Of a DNA stretch of 64,000 nt, positions 23,101 through 31,049 are shown in pieces. The stretch covers positions 30,527,006-30,591,005 of the forward strand of contig NC_092696.1 of NCBI RefSeq assembly GCF_964275005.1, in the 5' to 3' direction. Position 1 is the stretch's first letter. Each line of letters starts with the position of its first letter. This DNA comes from Diadema setosum (Eukaryota > Echinodermata > Echinoidea > Diadematoida > Diadematidae). A program made the translations under genes and the position numbers. A model generated the notes under the pieces. That model searched no databases. It was not told the DNA's origin and saw only the letters and a program-made list of their open reading frames with translations.

Positions 23101-23376
23101 ATTTTTGAATGTTTCTGTGTTTTTAAAGAATCTGCAAAAAACACAAAATCGCATTTATCTCAGCTCAGCAGTTATGCAGTTACTGCTTTCTTCCGTGGGG
23201 GGGGGGGGGGCAGATCTCCTTATATGGTTATTTTGATGCAAGCTTTTGTCTTTAAAGCTGCACTTCTTTTGTAACCATTACGAAAACATCAATTTCTTAC
23301 ATGAGCTACATAATAAACAGTAGTACCATGAGACAAATTATTACGTGACAAATACAAAATATGTCATATCATGACA
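20136..23376 (-). repeat. 5' LTR of gypsy-1, interrupted by Z
   Basis: The LTR parts are 20136-21601 and 23218-23376. It is the counterpart of 4438-6038 and includes a 24-bp tandem duplication (about 20587-20610) absent from the other copy. The Z element splits it at ATCT. The 5' LTR should hold the promoter; Z lies about 160 bases from the outer end. Confidence 0.9.
21602..23213. mobile_element. TIR transposon Z, inserted in the gypsy-1 5' LTR
   Basis: A 1612-bp element starting CTGCCCCC and ending GGGGGCAG, flanked by ATCT (21598-21601 and 23214-23217). The undisturbed LTR at 5875-5885 shows the empty site with a single ATCT. The motif CACGGAAAAAAGCAGTAACT occurs at about 21617, 21762 (partial), 21808 and 21838. 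The inverse occurs at about 22893, 22942, 22993 (partial) and the right end. This matches the layout of Y copy for copy, with a changed motif. The interior is TCTAGA/AGGCCT-rich. A 69-residue minus frame at 22199-22408 has no recognised relatives and is not claimed as a gene. Confidence 0.9.
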
Positions 23377-23381
23377 CCTAC

Positions 23382-23514
23382 TAATCTCATCATTATCCTA
23401 CTCTCTGCCCAAAGTAAGAGTGTGCCTAGACCCTTTTGGCTGAAGGCCTAAACTCTATTTAAACTAAAGAATACTAGGAGCTAGGCCAGACTAAAAGTTT
23501 ATTTACAGCTTTAT
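23382..23514 (-). repeat. X copy 2, middle segment
   Basis: Corresponds, inverted, to about 17965-18095 of X copy 1 (shared block around CCCTTTTGGCTGAAGGCC). It lies between the right TSD of gypsy-1 and the start of the TGACCTTTGACC repeat element. Confidence 0.8.
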
Positions 23515-23826
23515 AAGTAACTAGAAATGTCGCTTTGGCGACTGGTATGCCTCCGCAATAATGCATGATTTTCCCAATAGGTCTAGATAGTATGTGGACA
23601 ATGTGTGATCACATTTTCGCAAAATTGGCAAAATACTGAAATGACAAGTTTGTCACAAATGTGTTGAATGTTCACCTTCCTTGACCTAGCTATAAGTTTA
23701 ATTGGATGAATAGTAGAGCATGTATTTGGGGATTTAAGGACTTTAACTTGACTTGACCCATTCAGAGTAATTTTCAAGATACCGGTATGGAGAAAAATCA
23801 CAAATGAGTTGATTGTTCATCTTCCT

Positions 23827-24749
23827 TCAGTTTCAGTTTCAGTTTATTTCCACACTTCAGGTAAAAACATATAAATGCACAATCAATCAGTTCTAACACA
23901 TATACAAACCGAAAATTATTTTGGATAAATACATAATCACAGTTAAAAGTTAAAAAGTGTGTGTTCCAGATTGACATAACAATTTAAATAGATGGTGGAG
24001 GAGATCAGCAGTAGGCCATTGGCCTTTCGAGGCTGATCCCCTGAGCAAATATACAATATTAAAACTGTATGTCGTTATACACTGTTACATAAATCATGAG
24101 TCGCATAAAAAAGAACTGGATTTGCAATAAATAGGGGCAAGAAGAAGAAGAAGAAGAAAAAAAAAAGGCACATCCAAAAGGAAGGAACCACGACATACCA
24201 AAAAACAACCATAAAAAGGGTGGGACAAAAATGGGCAAAAATTATCATTGAATGCAATTTAAGAAATATATATGGTTTGAGCATACAATACTCTATAAAA
24301 ATCGACAAAGACAAAAAAAAAAAATACATATCATCATAATACCGAGTATCATTGAATATAGTGTGCAGTGTATAATCGTGATTCTTCAGTGTGTACATTT
24401 ATGCCAAGCAATATCGTGAGCCGCGCCCCGCCACTGAGGGCGCACCACTTCCAACATGATCAGAGCTCTCCATTATGATACATGTACTGAGTACAGTGTA
24501 AAAGAATAATTGTAATACATTGTACAATGAATGTAGAAGGCTCCAATCATAATCACCACAGGCACGCGCGCGATTCCCAACCTGTACCACCCTACATCCT
24601 CCACCCGAGGCGGCCGCCCGGCGACCCCCACCCCGGCGCGCGCACCCCGCCAGCGCGCCGGGGTGAAGGTCACCGAGCAGGCGCTCGAACAGAGAACACA
24701 GAACACATGCCGAGAATCAGCCAGTGCACTGTATAGACACAGTACAGTT
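23827..24749 (-). other. 3' UTR and tail of the CR1-like LINE
   Basis: AT-rich apart from 24415-24700, where a strongly GC- and CpG-rich block sits (GGCGGCCGCCCGGCG, CCGGCGCGCGCACCCC). The block has no coding frame in keeping with the LINE and may be an insertion. The extreme 3' end is the (AAACTG)n repeat. Confidence 0.6.
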
Positions 24750-26100
24750 CTATGAACAATACCGGTACGCATTAATCAACTGTAACTTAAACTGTCTTTT
24801 GAATGATGAAATGGTGGGGCATAATTTCAAACTGGGGGTAACTGAGTTCCATATTTTTGGGCCTGTAAACCTTATTGACTTTCTTGACAGGCTAAGACGG
24901 TAAAATGGTACGTACAATTTATCAGAGTTTCTAGTTCTATACAAATTAACTTTGTTATTACAAATAAAATACTCTTTAAAAACATCAGGCAGTAAATCCT
25001 TAGAAAATTTGTACATGAAGCATGCTGCCTGCAATGTATACAAATCTAAGACCTTTAAAACCTTCAATTTCTCAAACAAAGGGTTTGTTGGAGCTAAAAA
25101 GTGAGAGTTTGAGACACAACGGACTGCACGTTTCTGCAAAACAAGCAATCTGTTCAAAAGATATTTAGAGCAGTTTCCCCATACAACAGTACAATATGAA
25201 AGATGCGGCAAAACCAAAGTATTATAAATATTTAACATAATTCGAAGAGGAAGCAAGCTCTTCAATCTGTTTAAAATACCCACTGCTTTTGCTATTTTAC
25301 CTGAAATATTTTGCACTTGATCTTTCCATGTGAGATGTTCGTCAATAATGACACCAAGAAACTTTATTTTTTTAACATTACTTATTTTTTGGTCATTAAT
25401 GGATAAATCAAACAAAGTTGTATCTAGCTGTAATTGCTGAGGTCTAAATATCATAAAATTAGTTTTTTTCAAAATTAATAGTGAGTTTGTTGGATAAAAA
25501 CCAGGAATACACCTTTTCAAGTTCTGCATTGAATACAACATTCATATCATGGATATCCTTGCCTGACAGAAAGATGTTTGTGTCATCAGCAAATACAATG
25601 GGCTTTAAAACATCACTTACAAAAGCCAGGTCATTAACATAAAGCAAAAAGAGTAATGGACCTAACACTGATCCTTGCGGGACACCAACATTGATATGTT
25701 GAAATTGTGAAGTATGATTATCAATAGACACATATTGTTTTCTGTTTAACAAATAACTTTCAAACCAGTTTAACACATTGCCTCTAATTCCATAATGATA
25801 CATTTTACTTATCAGAATTTTGTGATCAATAGTATCAAAGGCTTTTGATAAGTCTAAGAATAATCCAATAACAATGTTTTTTTTTTCTTCAAAAGCCAAA
25901 GTAGCATTATTGACAAATTCTAAAAGGGCCATAAATGTGCTATATCCTTGTCTGAAACCAAATTGCCCTTGATACAGGATTGCATTTTTTTTTCCAAGAA
26001 TGAGATCAATTGTTTGTGTACCAACTTTTCGAAAACCTTTGAAAAAATGGACAAAATAGAAATTGGTCTATAATTAGAACAAAGACGACTATCCCCAGAT
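24750..26100 (-). pseudogene. LINE reverse transcriptase, palm to C-terminus
   Basis: Frames 25459-25932 and 24750-25541 overlap out of frame. The first contains FLDLSKAFDTIDH, GVPQGSVLGPLLFLLYVNDL and the catalytic FADD box (F replaces the usual Y, as in many LINEs). The second contains KFLGVIIDEHLTW, LVLPHLSYCTVVWG and a cysteine-containing tail, ending at a TAA at 24750. Sequence at 25933-26100 continues the fingers (RPISI, KSGD) but is frame-broken. The enzyme performs target-primed reverse transcription. At least one frameshift near 25500 inactivates it. Confidence 0.82.
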
Positions 26101-26104
26101 TTAA

Positions 26105-26463
26105 AGGGGATGGCTAGTAACCGATCAGTGGGAATCAGTGGGAATGCTGAGGGGTGATTGTTCCAATCCTTGTGGGATTTATTTAAGAGTACATTATATA
26201 TCTACTGTTGTGTGAAAATTATTTGCTTCAGAACGGTCTCATATTCAAGTAATGTGCAGATTAATGCCCCGTCACTGACCAGGGACGCTTACCTGGAAAC
26301 ATTAAACTGCTCATTACTTGAATATGAGACCATTCTGAAGCAAATAATTTTCACACAAGAATATATATATATAGTGTACTCTTAAATGAATCCCACAAGG
26401 ATTGGAACAATCATCCTCCAGCATTCCCACTGATTCCCACTGATCAGTTACTAGCCATCCCCT
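26105..26463. mobile_element. MITE Q, palindromic, inserted in the LINE RT
   Basis: A 359-bp near-perfect foldback with arms of about 170 bases: AGGGGATGGCTAGTAAC at one end, inverse at the other, meeting near 26275-26290. It is flanked by TTAA (26101-26104 and 26464-26467). Removing Q and one TTAA rejoins the RT finger frame through the block VIPIFKSGD, which confirms the boundaries. Confidence 0.88.
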
Positions 26464-26467
26464 TTAA

Positions 26468-26762
26468 AGATTGGGATAACTTTTGCGATCTTCATATCAC
26501 TTGGGAAAACACCTTTTTCGAAGTATTGAAAATATGGCATAATGGGGATGCAATCAAATGAATGCATTTTTTGACAATAAATGCTTCTATGCCATCATGC
26601 CCTGAACTCTTATTATCCTTTATACTTAATACAGATGTAATCAAATCAGATTCAGAAATGGGGTTAAAAAACATAGTATGTAATACTCTCGGTCTTAAAT
26701 ACTCTGAAAAATCATTGTTCATAGAACACGGGGGCATATTTCTAACCAACTCAGAACCAATA
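26468..26762 (-). pseudogene. LINE RT N-terminal segment between MITEs Q and W
   Basis: The frame at 26492-26749 carries SVLSIKDNKSSGHDGIEAF, the typical start of a LINE RT finger, and then SPLCHIFNTS. It is cut from its upstream part by W and from the palm by a frameshift and Q. Confidence 0.75.
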
Positions 26763-27523
26763 TGTGACCCGCTACAACAAAATGGTCCTAAAGTCGCGCG
26801 CGGTCGAAGCCGTGAAAATCGAGTTTGAAGTTAGAGCATCAAAATTGGTCAAAACTTACGATTTTCTGAATTTGACATATTATTAGAGTCTGACATGTCT
26901 TCTATCATTTGTCGAAATTTTGAAGCAAAATGATGAAAGGAAAGACCAAAAAATAGCGTTTTTCCGGGACATGTTTTTTGGCGTTTCACCGAAGCAGAAA
27001 CTGGTTCGAACATTTGGATTGAGCGCCACACATGGGCTCCGCCCCTAACAACAACCAGAGTGATCTCATTGGTCAGTTTGCTGCTTGCCGCTAACCGAAG
27101 CGTGAAGCTCGCACACTGCCCAGTCGACTGGTGCGTGTGGGCGGGTTGCGCTATGCCTAGCCGCTTCTCCCGACATCCTGGTCACTGATTGGTCGGTGAG
27201 GAGACCGCCGACGCTGTGTTTGAATGAGCATTTCGGGGGTTGCTAGGGCTTAACTTCTTTTGTCCGGAGGTGAATACTGACTTGCGTGTCTCTTGATTGT
27301 GATTGCGTCGCAAGGAGAACTTTTAGGGCGCTTTTCTCGAAACAGTGATTTCCCAGACGTCTTGACATGCGCTCTTTTAAACATCGTTATCTCCGCAGCC
27401 GATTATTTTTATAAGACATGTTATATATCAATTTAAACTAGAAAGATTAGGGAAATGTGTCATGCAATTTGCAAATAATCGACTTCCCCCGACTTTAGGA
27501 TCATTTTGTTGTAGCGGGTCACA
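26763..27523. mobile_element. MITE W, copy 1, inserted in the LINE ORF2
   Basis: 761 bp with inverted termini TGTGACCCGCTACAACAAAA, flanked by TA (26761-26762 and 27524-27525); the extended site is ATAT. Removing W and one TA rejoins the LINE frame across FNDYFSN and the following GSELVRN. The interior is unusually CpG-rich (27040-27250) with two ATTGGTC boxes (27070 and 27190). There is no transposase. TA duplication suggests a Tc1/mariner-class mobiliser (inference). Confidence 0.9.
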
Positions 27524-28001
27524 TATTACTGAAATAATCATTGAATAAATTCACAATGTTTTCTTTATCCTCAATCAGAACACCTTCTTTCATAATACTT
27601 GCGCATGTAGTTTTAGACTTCGATGTATTCAAGACTTCATTAATCGCCTTCCATGTACCTTTTTGGTCGTTTTTTACTCTATCAAAAATACCATGATAAT
27701 ATTCCCGCTTAACACGTCGTATTTCATTATTCACAAAATTGCTATATTTGACGTAAATCTCTTTTCTGTACATTGTAGGATTCTTGATGTATTTACGGTA
27801 CAAAATGTATTTCTTTTTACACAACTTCTTCAGATGGCTGTTAAACCAAGTTTGTTTTTTTCTCTCATATTTTTTTTTATCAAGTTTCTTTATAGGAAAG
27901 CACTCATCGTACAGGGTCATAAAATGAGATATAAAAACAAAGTATTTCTCATTGATGTCTGGAATATTTTCCAGGTGGCTCCACTCATAAGATTGGAGCA
28001 A
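27524..28001 (-). pseudogene. LINE ORF2 linker between endonuclease and RT
   Basis: A lysine- and tyrosine-rich segment (KKKYERKKQTWFNSHLKKL, RRVKREYYHGIFDRVKND, NEVLNTSKSK) of the kind found between the endonuclease and RT in CR1-type LINEs. It is out of frame with the endonuclease because of a run of ten T at about 28006-28015 (minus strand). Confidence 0.72.
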
Positions 28002-28983
28002 TGAAAAAAAAAATTGTCATACCCTCTTCATGTATCATTCTTTTGTAAATATAAGTGGATGATTCCTTTTCGGTGCTCACCTGCTGACGGCCAAGGTGAT
28101 AGATGACAAAGGGTGATAAATGATCACTCACATCTGAAATCAATATACCAGACTTAACTACATTTTCAGGACGATTAATGAATACATTATCAAGTAAGGT
28201 TGCAGAGTGGTTTGTTACACGTGTTGGTTTAAAAATAGTAGGAATGTATGAGGAGGTAAGAATTAAGTCCAAGAATTGGTGAGTGGAACTGTCGGAACTC
28301 AATAAATCAACATTAAAATCACCAAGTAGGATACAATGTTTACCTTCTCGAGATATATTCTGTAATGTTGGCTGTAGACCAGTAAGAAATGATTGAAGAG
28401 ATTGATTGGGGGGTCTGTATACCACGCCAATAACAATCTTATCCTTCAAATTCATAATTTCAGCAAATGTTGACTCAATACATTGATCAAAAACTTCTAA
28501 ATCACCTCTCTGTTTAACTTTATATTTTCTATTAATGAACATACCAACTCCTCCACCTCTCTTATCTGTTCTTCCCCTTCCGAGAAATTTATATTGGGGC
28601 AACGTAAACTGAGGGGATTCATTTCCCTGTGCCCATGTTTCAGATACAGTAATAATAGATATTTCAGTATTCAAGGAATTAATGCACGATATAAAGTTAT
28701 CACTGTTACCCTTCAAACTTCGACAGTTGAAATGCAGACACGTAAACATTTCTGAAAACGTACCATTCATCATAGAGGCAAATTCACTTGGAATGAAATA
28801 TTCTGTTTCAGTACTAAGTACAGATACACCATCTTCGTCTTCTTCTAATGCCCTCAGGCGACTGGAACTAGAGGTTGCACAAAAATAACAGATATTATCT
28901 TGAGCCCGTTGTCTCTTACAAAAACTACAAAAACTTACAGGATACATACATGGAGGTGGGGGACTTTGAGAAGTTGAAGTCAT
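27985..28983 (-). CDS. LINE ORF2, apurinic-type endonuclease domain
   Basis: A 332-residue frame whose start ATG overlaps the ORF1 stop as ATGA. Residues 18-36 contain CSFC and CYFC nine residues apart, a possible zinc-binding pair. Residues 80-310 form an APE-like endonuclease: LHFNCRSL, VSETW, RGGGVGMFIN, GVVYRPPN, LLGDFNVD, LDNVFIN and the closing SDVSDHL. All expected catalytic blocks (N, E, Y, D-N, SDH) are present. It nicks genomic DNA to prime reverse transcription. The frame ends early, at a homopolymer, before the linker. Confidence 0.85.
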   Translation of the reverse strand: MTSTSQSPPPPCMYPVSFCSFCKRQRAQDNICYFCATSSSSRLRALEEDEDGVSVLSTETEYFIPSEFASMMNGTFSEMFTCLHFNCRSLKGNSDNFISCINSLNTEISIITVSETWAQGNESPQFTLPQYKFLGRGRTDKRGGGVGMFINRKYKVKQRGDLEVFDQCIESTFAEIMNLKDKIVIGVVYRPPNQSLQSFLTGLQPTLQNISREGKHCILLGDFNVDLLSSDSSTHQFLDLILTSSYIPTIFKPTRVTNHSATLLDNVFINRPENVVKSGILISDVSDHLSPFVIYHLGRQQVSTEKESSTYIYKRMIHEEGMTIFFFIAPIL

Positions 28984-29786
28984 AATCTGGCCAAGTCACT
29001 TTCACTTCTGATTACTTTGTTGATCGTTTTCCCATGTGAGGCAGGTATTTCGACTATGATACGACCGTCTGATGACCAGGCATTCTTCACTTTCTGGTGG
29101 TGTGTTGCTTTGCGTAGGAGATCGACATTGTGCTTCGTGAGATCTTCATGAATGGAGATACCGCTTCCTTTCAGTTTTCTTCTTGCTGTAAGGATTTGAT
29201 GCTTCTTTTTGTACGAGGTCATTTTGACGATGATTGGTCTGGGAGAATGAGAGGCCGATTCAGGTTTCTTCCTTCCTGTGCGGTGGCTCCGGTCTATGTC
29301 TGTTGCTGGGTTTATGGTGATTCCTAGCTTGCTCTGAGCAATGTCGTACAGTATGTTGTCGGTGCATTCCCCTGCTGCTTCTCTGACACCGAAGATCCGG
29401 ATGCAGTTACGTCTGGAGTACTGCTCGAGGTCGAGTTGACCCTGGACAAGATTTTGGATTCGATCTGACTGCTGACTTATCTCCTTCTTGAGAACTGTGA
29501 TCTGGTGTGACTTGTTGTCGCATTCATTTTGGAGATCATGGACTTGACCTTCAAGCACTTCAACACGGCTGTGGAGTTTAGTGAAGGCCTTGTCGACTGC
29601 ATTGCTGACTACACTGTTGAGCATATTGATGTAGTCTTCATTGTTCAACAGCTCCTTGATTACTTGACAAACAAGCGCAGTTGATTTCCTCGTTGAGGGA
29701 GGGGACTGTGACGGAACAGGCTGGGGTATGATGGGGTAGACTGCTCGTCTCCAACGTGAAGTTCTGGTTCCACAGCACAGTGCCAA
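28980..29786 (-). CDS. LINE ORF1, coiled-coil RNA-binding protein
   Basis: 268 residues. A proline/serine-rich start is followed by a coiled coil at about 70-130 (VLEGQVHDLQNE, HQITVLKKEISQQSDRI). Then comes QYSRRNCIRIFGVRE, which resembles the RRM start in L1-type ORF1 proteins, and a basic C-terminal domain (IVKMTSYKKKHQILTARR, ISIHEDLTKHN). Such proteins trimerise and coat the LINE RNA. The frame is intact. ORF1 and ORF2 overlap by four bases, which fits reinitiation, an inference from spacing alone. Confidence 0.8.
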   Translation of the reverse strand: MALCCGTRTSRWRRAVYPIIPQPVPSQSPPSTRKSTALVCQVIKELLNNEDYINMLNSVVSNAVDKAFTKLHSRVEVLEGQVHDLQNECDNKSHQITVLKKEISQQSDRIQNLVQGQLDLEQYSRRNCIRIFGVREAAGECTDNILYDIAQSKLGITINPATDIDRSHRTGRKKPESASHSPRPIIVKMTSYKKKHQILTARRKLKGSGISIHEDLTKHNVDLLRKATHHQKVKNAWSSDGRIIVEIPASHGKTINKVIRSESDLARL

Positions 29787-29905
29787 GCTGAGACACGGTG
29801 CACTGACTGTATATCACTATTCCAGGGCACAGCGCACAAAGACAAATGGGCGGGACTACACACGAAGAGCGGGGTCATGCTGCTGAGGCTGAATGTGAAA
29901 TTCAC

Positions 29906-30950
29906 CTAGGTTTAAGTGGATGAATAGGAGAGCATGTATTTGGGGATTTAAGGACTTTAACTTGACTTTGACCCATTCATACATTTATGCATTGAGTGAT
30001 TTTCAAGGTACCGGTATGGAGAAAAAGTGCAATTTTTGAATTGAATAGTAAATTGTTACCATTTTCATCTGGCCTTTGACCCTAAAATTCATAAGATAAT
30101 CACTTTCAGGTAGAACATGCATAATATGTACTAAGTTTCAAGATAACTTGAGCCAGTTCCGAGATATGGAGGAAAAAGTTAGTTCAGCACTTTCACTTGA
30201 TCTTTGACCTTTGGCCTTTGAGGCAAAAAAAAAGAAGAAAAAAAAACTTTCCAGAGAATTTCTATTAGGTTACACATGAATACACCAAGTGTAAAAAGAA
30301 AAAAAATAACCCTGCTGGCATTGCATAAATATGAGGGAAATAGCAAAATTTTGAAGTGTTGCACTTGACCTTTGATCCCTGACCTTTGACCTCATGAACC
30401 CTACATTCTCTAGATAATCACTTCCAGTCGGTACATGTATATACTATGTTCCATGAAGATACCTTGAACAATTTCCAAGGTACGGAGAAAAAAAAAAAGA
30501 AGTTTTGATATTTTTACTTGACCTTTTTACCTTTGACCTTTGACCTCATAACCCAAACTTTCACCAGAGAATCTTAATTGGGTAATACATGTATACACTA
30601 AGTTTCAAGAAAATATCTTCAGGCATTCAATAGATATGGTGGAATATAGTGACATTTTATGTATTTGACCCTGACCTTTTGACTTTTGACCTCATAACCC
30701 AAACTTTCACCAGAGAATCTTAATTGAGTAATACATGTATACGCTAAGTTTCAAGAAAATCTCTTCAGGCATTCAATAGATATGGTGGAAATAGTGACAT
30801 TTTATGTATTTGACCTTGACCTTTTGACCTTTGACCTTGAGCATGTACACCCAAAAGTTGATAGGCACAACTTCACCCCCTAATACAGATACATGCCAAG
30901 TTTCATCAGGATACCTTACAGGATAGTTACCTTGTCCACAAAATGCATTA
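29906..30950. repeat. Tandem ~150-bp units with TGACCTTTGACC
   Basis: Diverged units each combining a TGACCTTTGACC-type box, an ACACTAAGTTTCAAGA-type box and a GATATGG(T)GGA(A) box. Boxes fall near 30065, 30200, 30365, 30530, 30670 and 30815. TGACCTTTGACCT is the complement of the AGGTCA-A-AGGTCA direct repeat recognised by nuclear receptors. Confidence 0.75.
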
Positions 30951-31003
30951 CGGACGGACGGAAGGACGGACGGACGGAAGGACGGACGGACGGACGGACG
31001 GAC
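30951..31003. repeat. GGAC/GGAA minisatellite
   Basis: Thirteen or so tetranucleotides of GGAC with some GGAA, on the plus strand. Confidence 0.9.
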
Positions 31004-31017
31004 AACCCGAAAACATA

Positions 31018-31049
31018 ATGCCTCCGGCACCACTTCGTGGCGGAGGCAT
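31018..31049. repeat. Terminal hairpin of the repeat element
   Basis: ATGCCTCCGGCACCACTTCG is followed by its near inverse GGCGGAGGCAT, giving a compact stem. A TATGCCTCCGC remnant lies at the other end, at about 23548. Confidence 0.65.

Larger units (their letters stand above)
4438..23376 (-). mobile_element. Ty3/gypsy LTR retrotransposon gypsy-1 (Gmr1-like), with three nested DNA elements
   Basis: A full-length LTR element on the minus strand. LTRs lie at 4438-6038 (3') and 20136-23376 (5'). It starts TG and ends CA on the plus strand, and is flanked by the 5-bp duplication CCTAC (4433-4437 and 23377-23381). Coding order is gag (19922 downwards), zinc knuckle, protease, then integrase (13998). 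The RT and RNase H core are missing. Nested insertions are Y copy 1 (7295-9780), X copy 1 (16311-19119) and Z (21602-23213). Net length without them is about 12 kb, of which about 5.5 kb is a non-coding 3' region. Confidence 0.92.
23827..29905 (-). mobile_element. CR1-like LINE with ORF1, endonuclease, RT and 3' repeat tail
   Basis: Nearly complete on the minus strand. ORF1 is at 28980-29786 and ORF2 pieces run from 28983 down to 24750, followed by about 0.9 kb of 3' UTR. It ends in tandem AAACTG units (23827-23850), a tail type known for CR1/L2/Crack-group LINEs. It is broken by frameshifts and by MITEs Q and W. The flanking repeat sequence on both sides is the same family, so the LINE jumped into that repeat element. 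Confidence 0.85.
23515..31049. mobile_element. TGACCTTTGACC-rich repeat element, split by a LINE
   Basis: It interrupts X copy 2 between TTTACAGCTTTAT and AAAAATAGACCC. The left part is 23515-23826 and the right part about 29906-31049. Both carry the block GGATGAATAG.AGAGCATGTA and a CCGGTATGGAGAAAA stretch. The right end has a GGAC/GGAA minisatellite and then a hairpin CCTCCGGCACCACTTCGTGG leading into GGCGGAGGCATA. The left end shows TATGCCTCCGC. TSDs are not clear, so the outer boundaries are good to about 10 bases. Confidence 0.6.
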
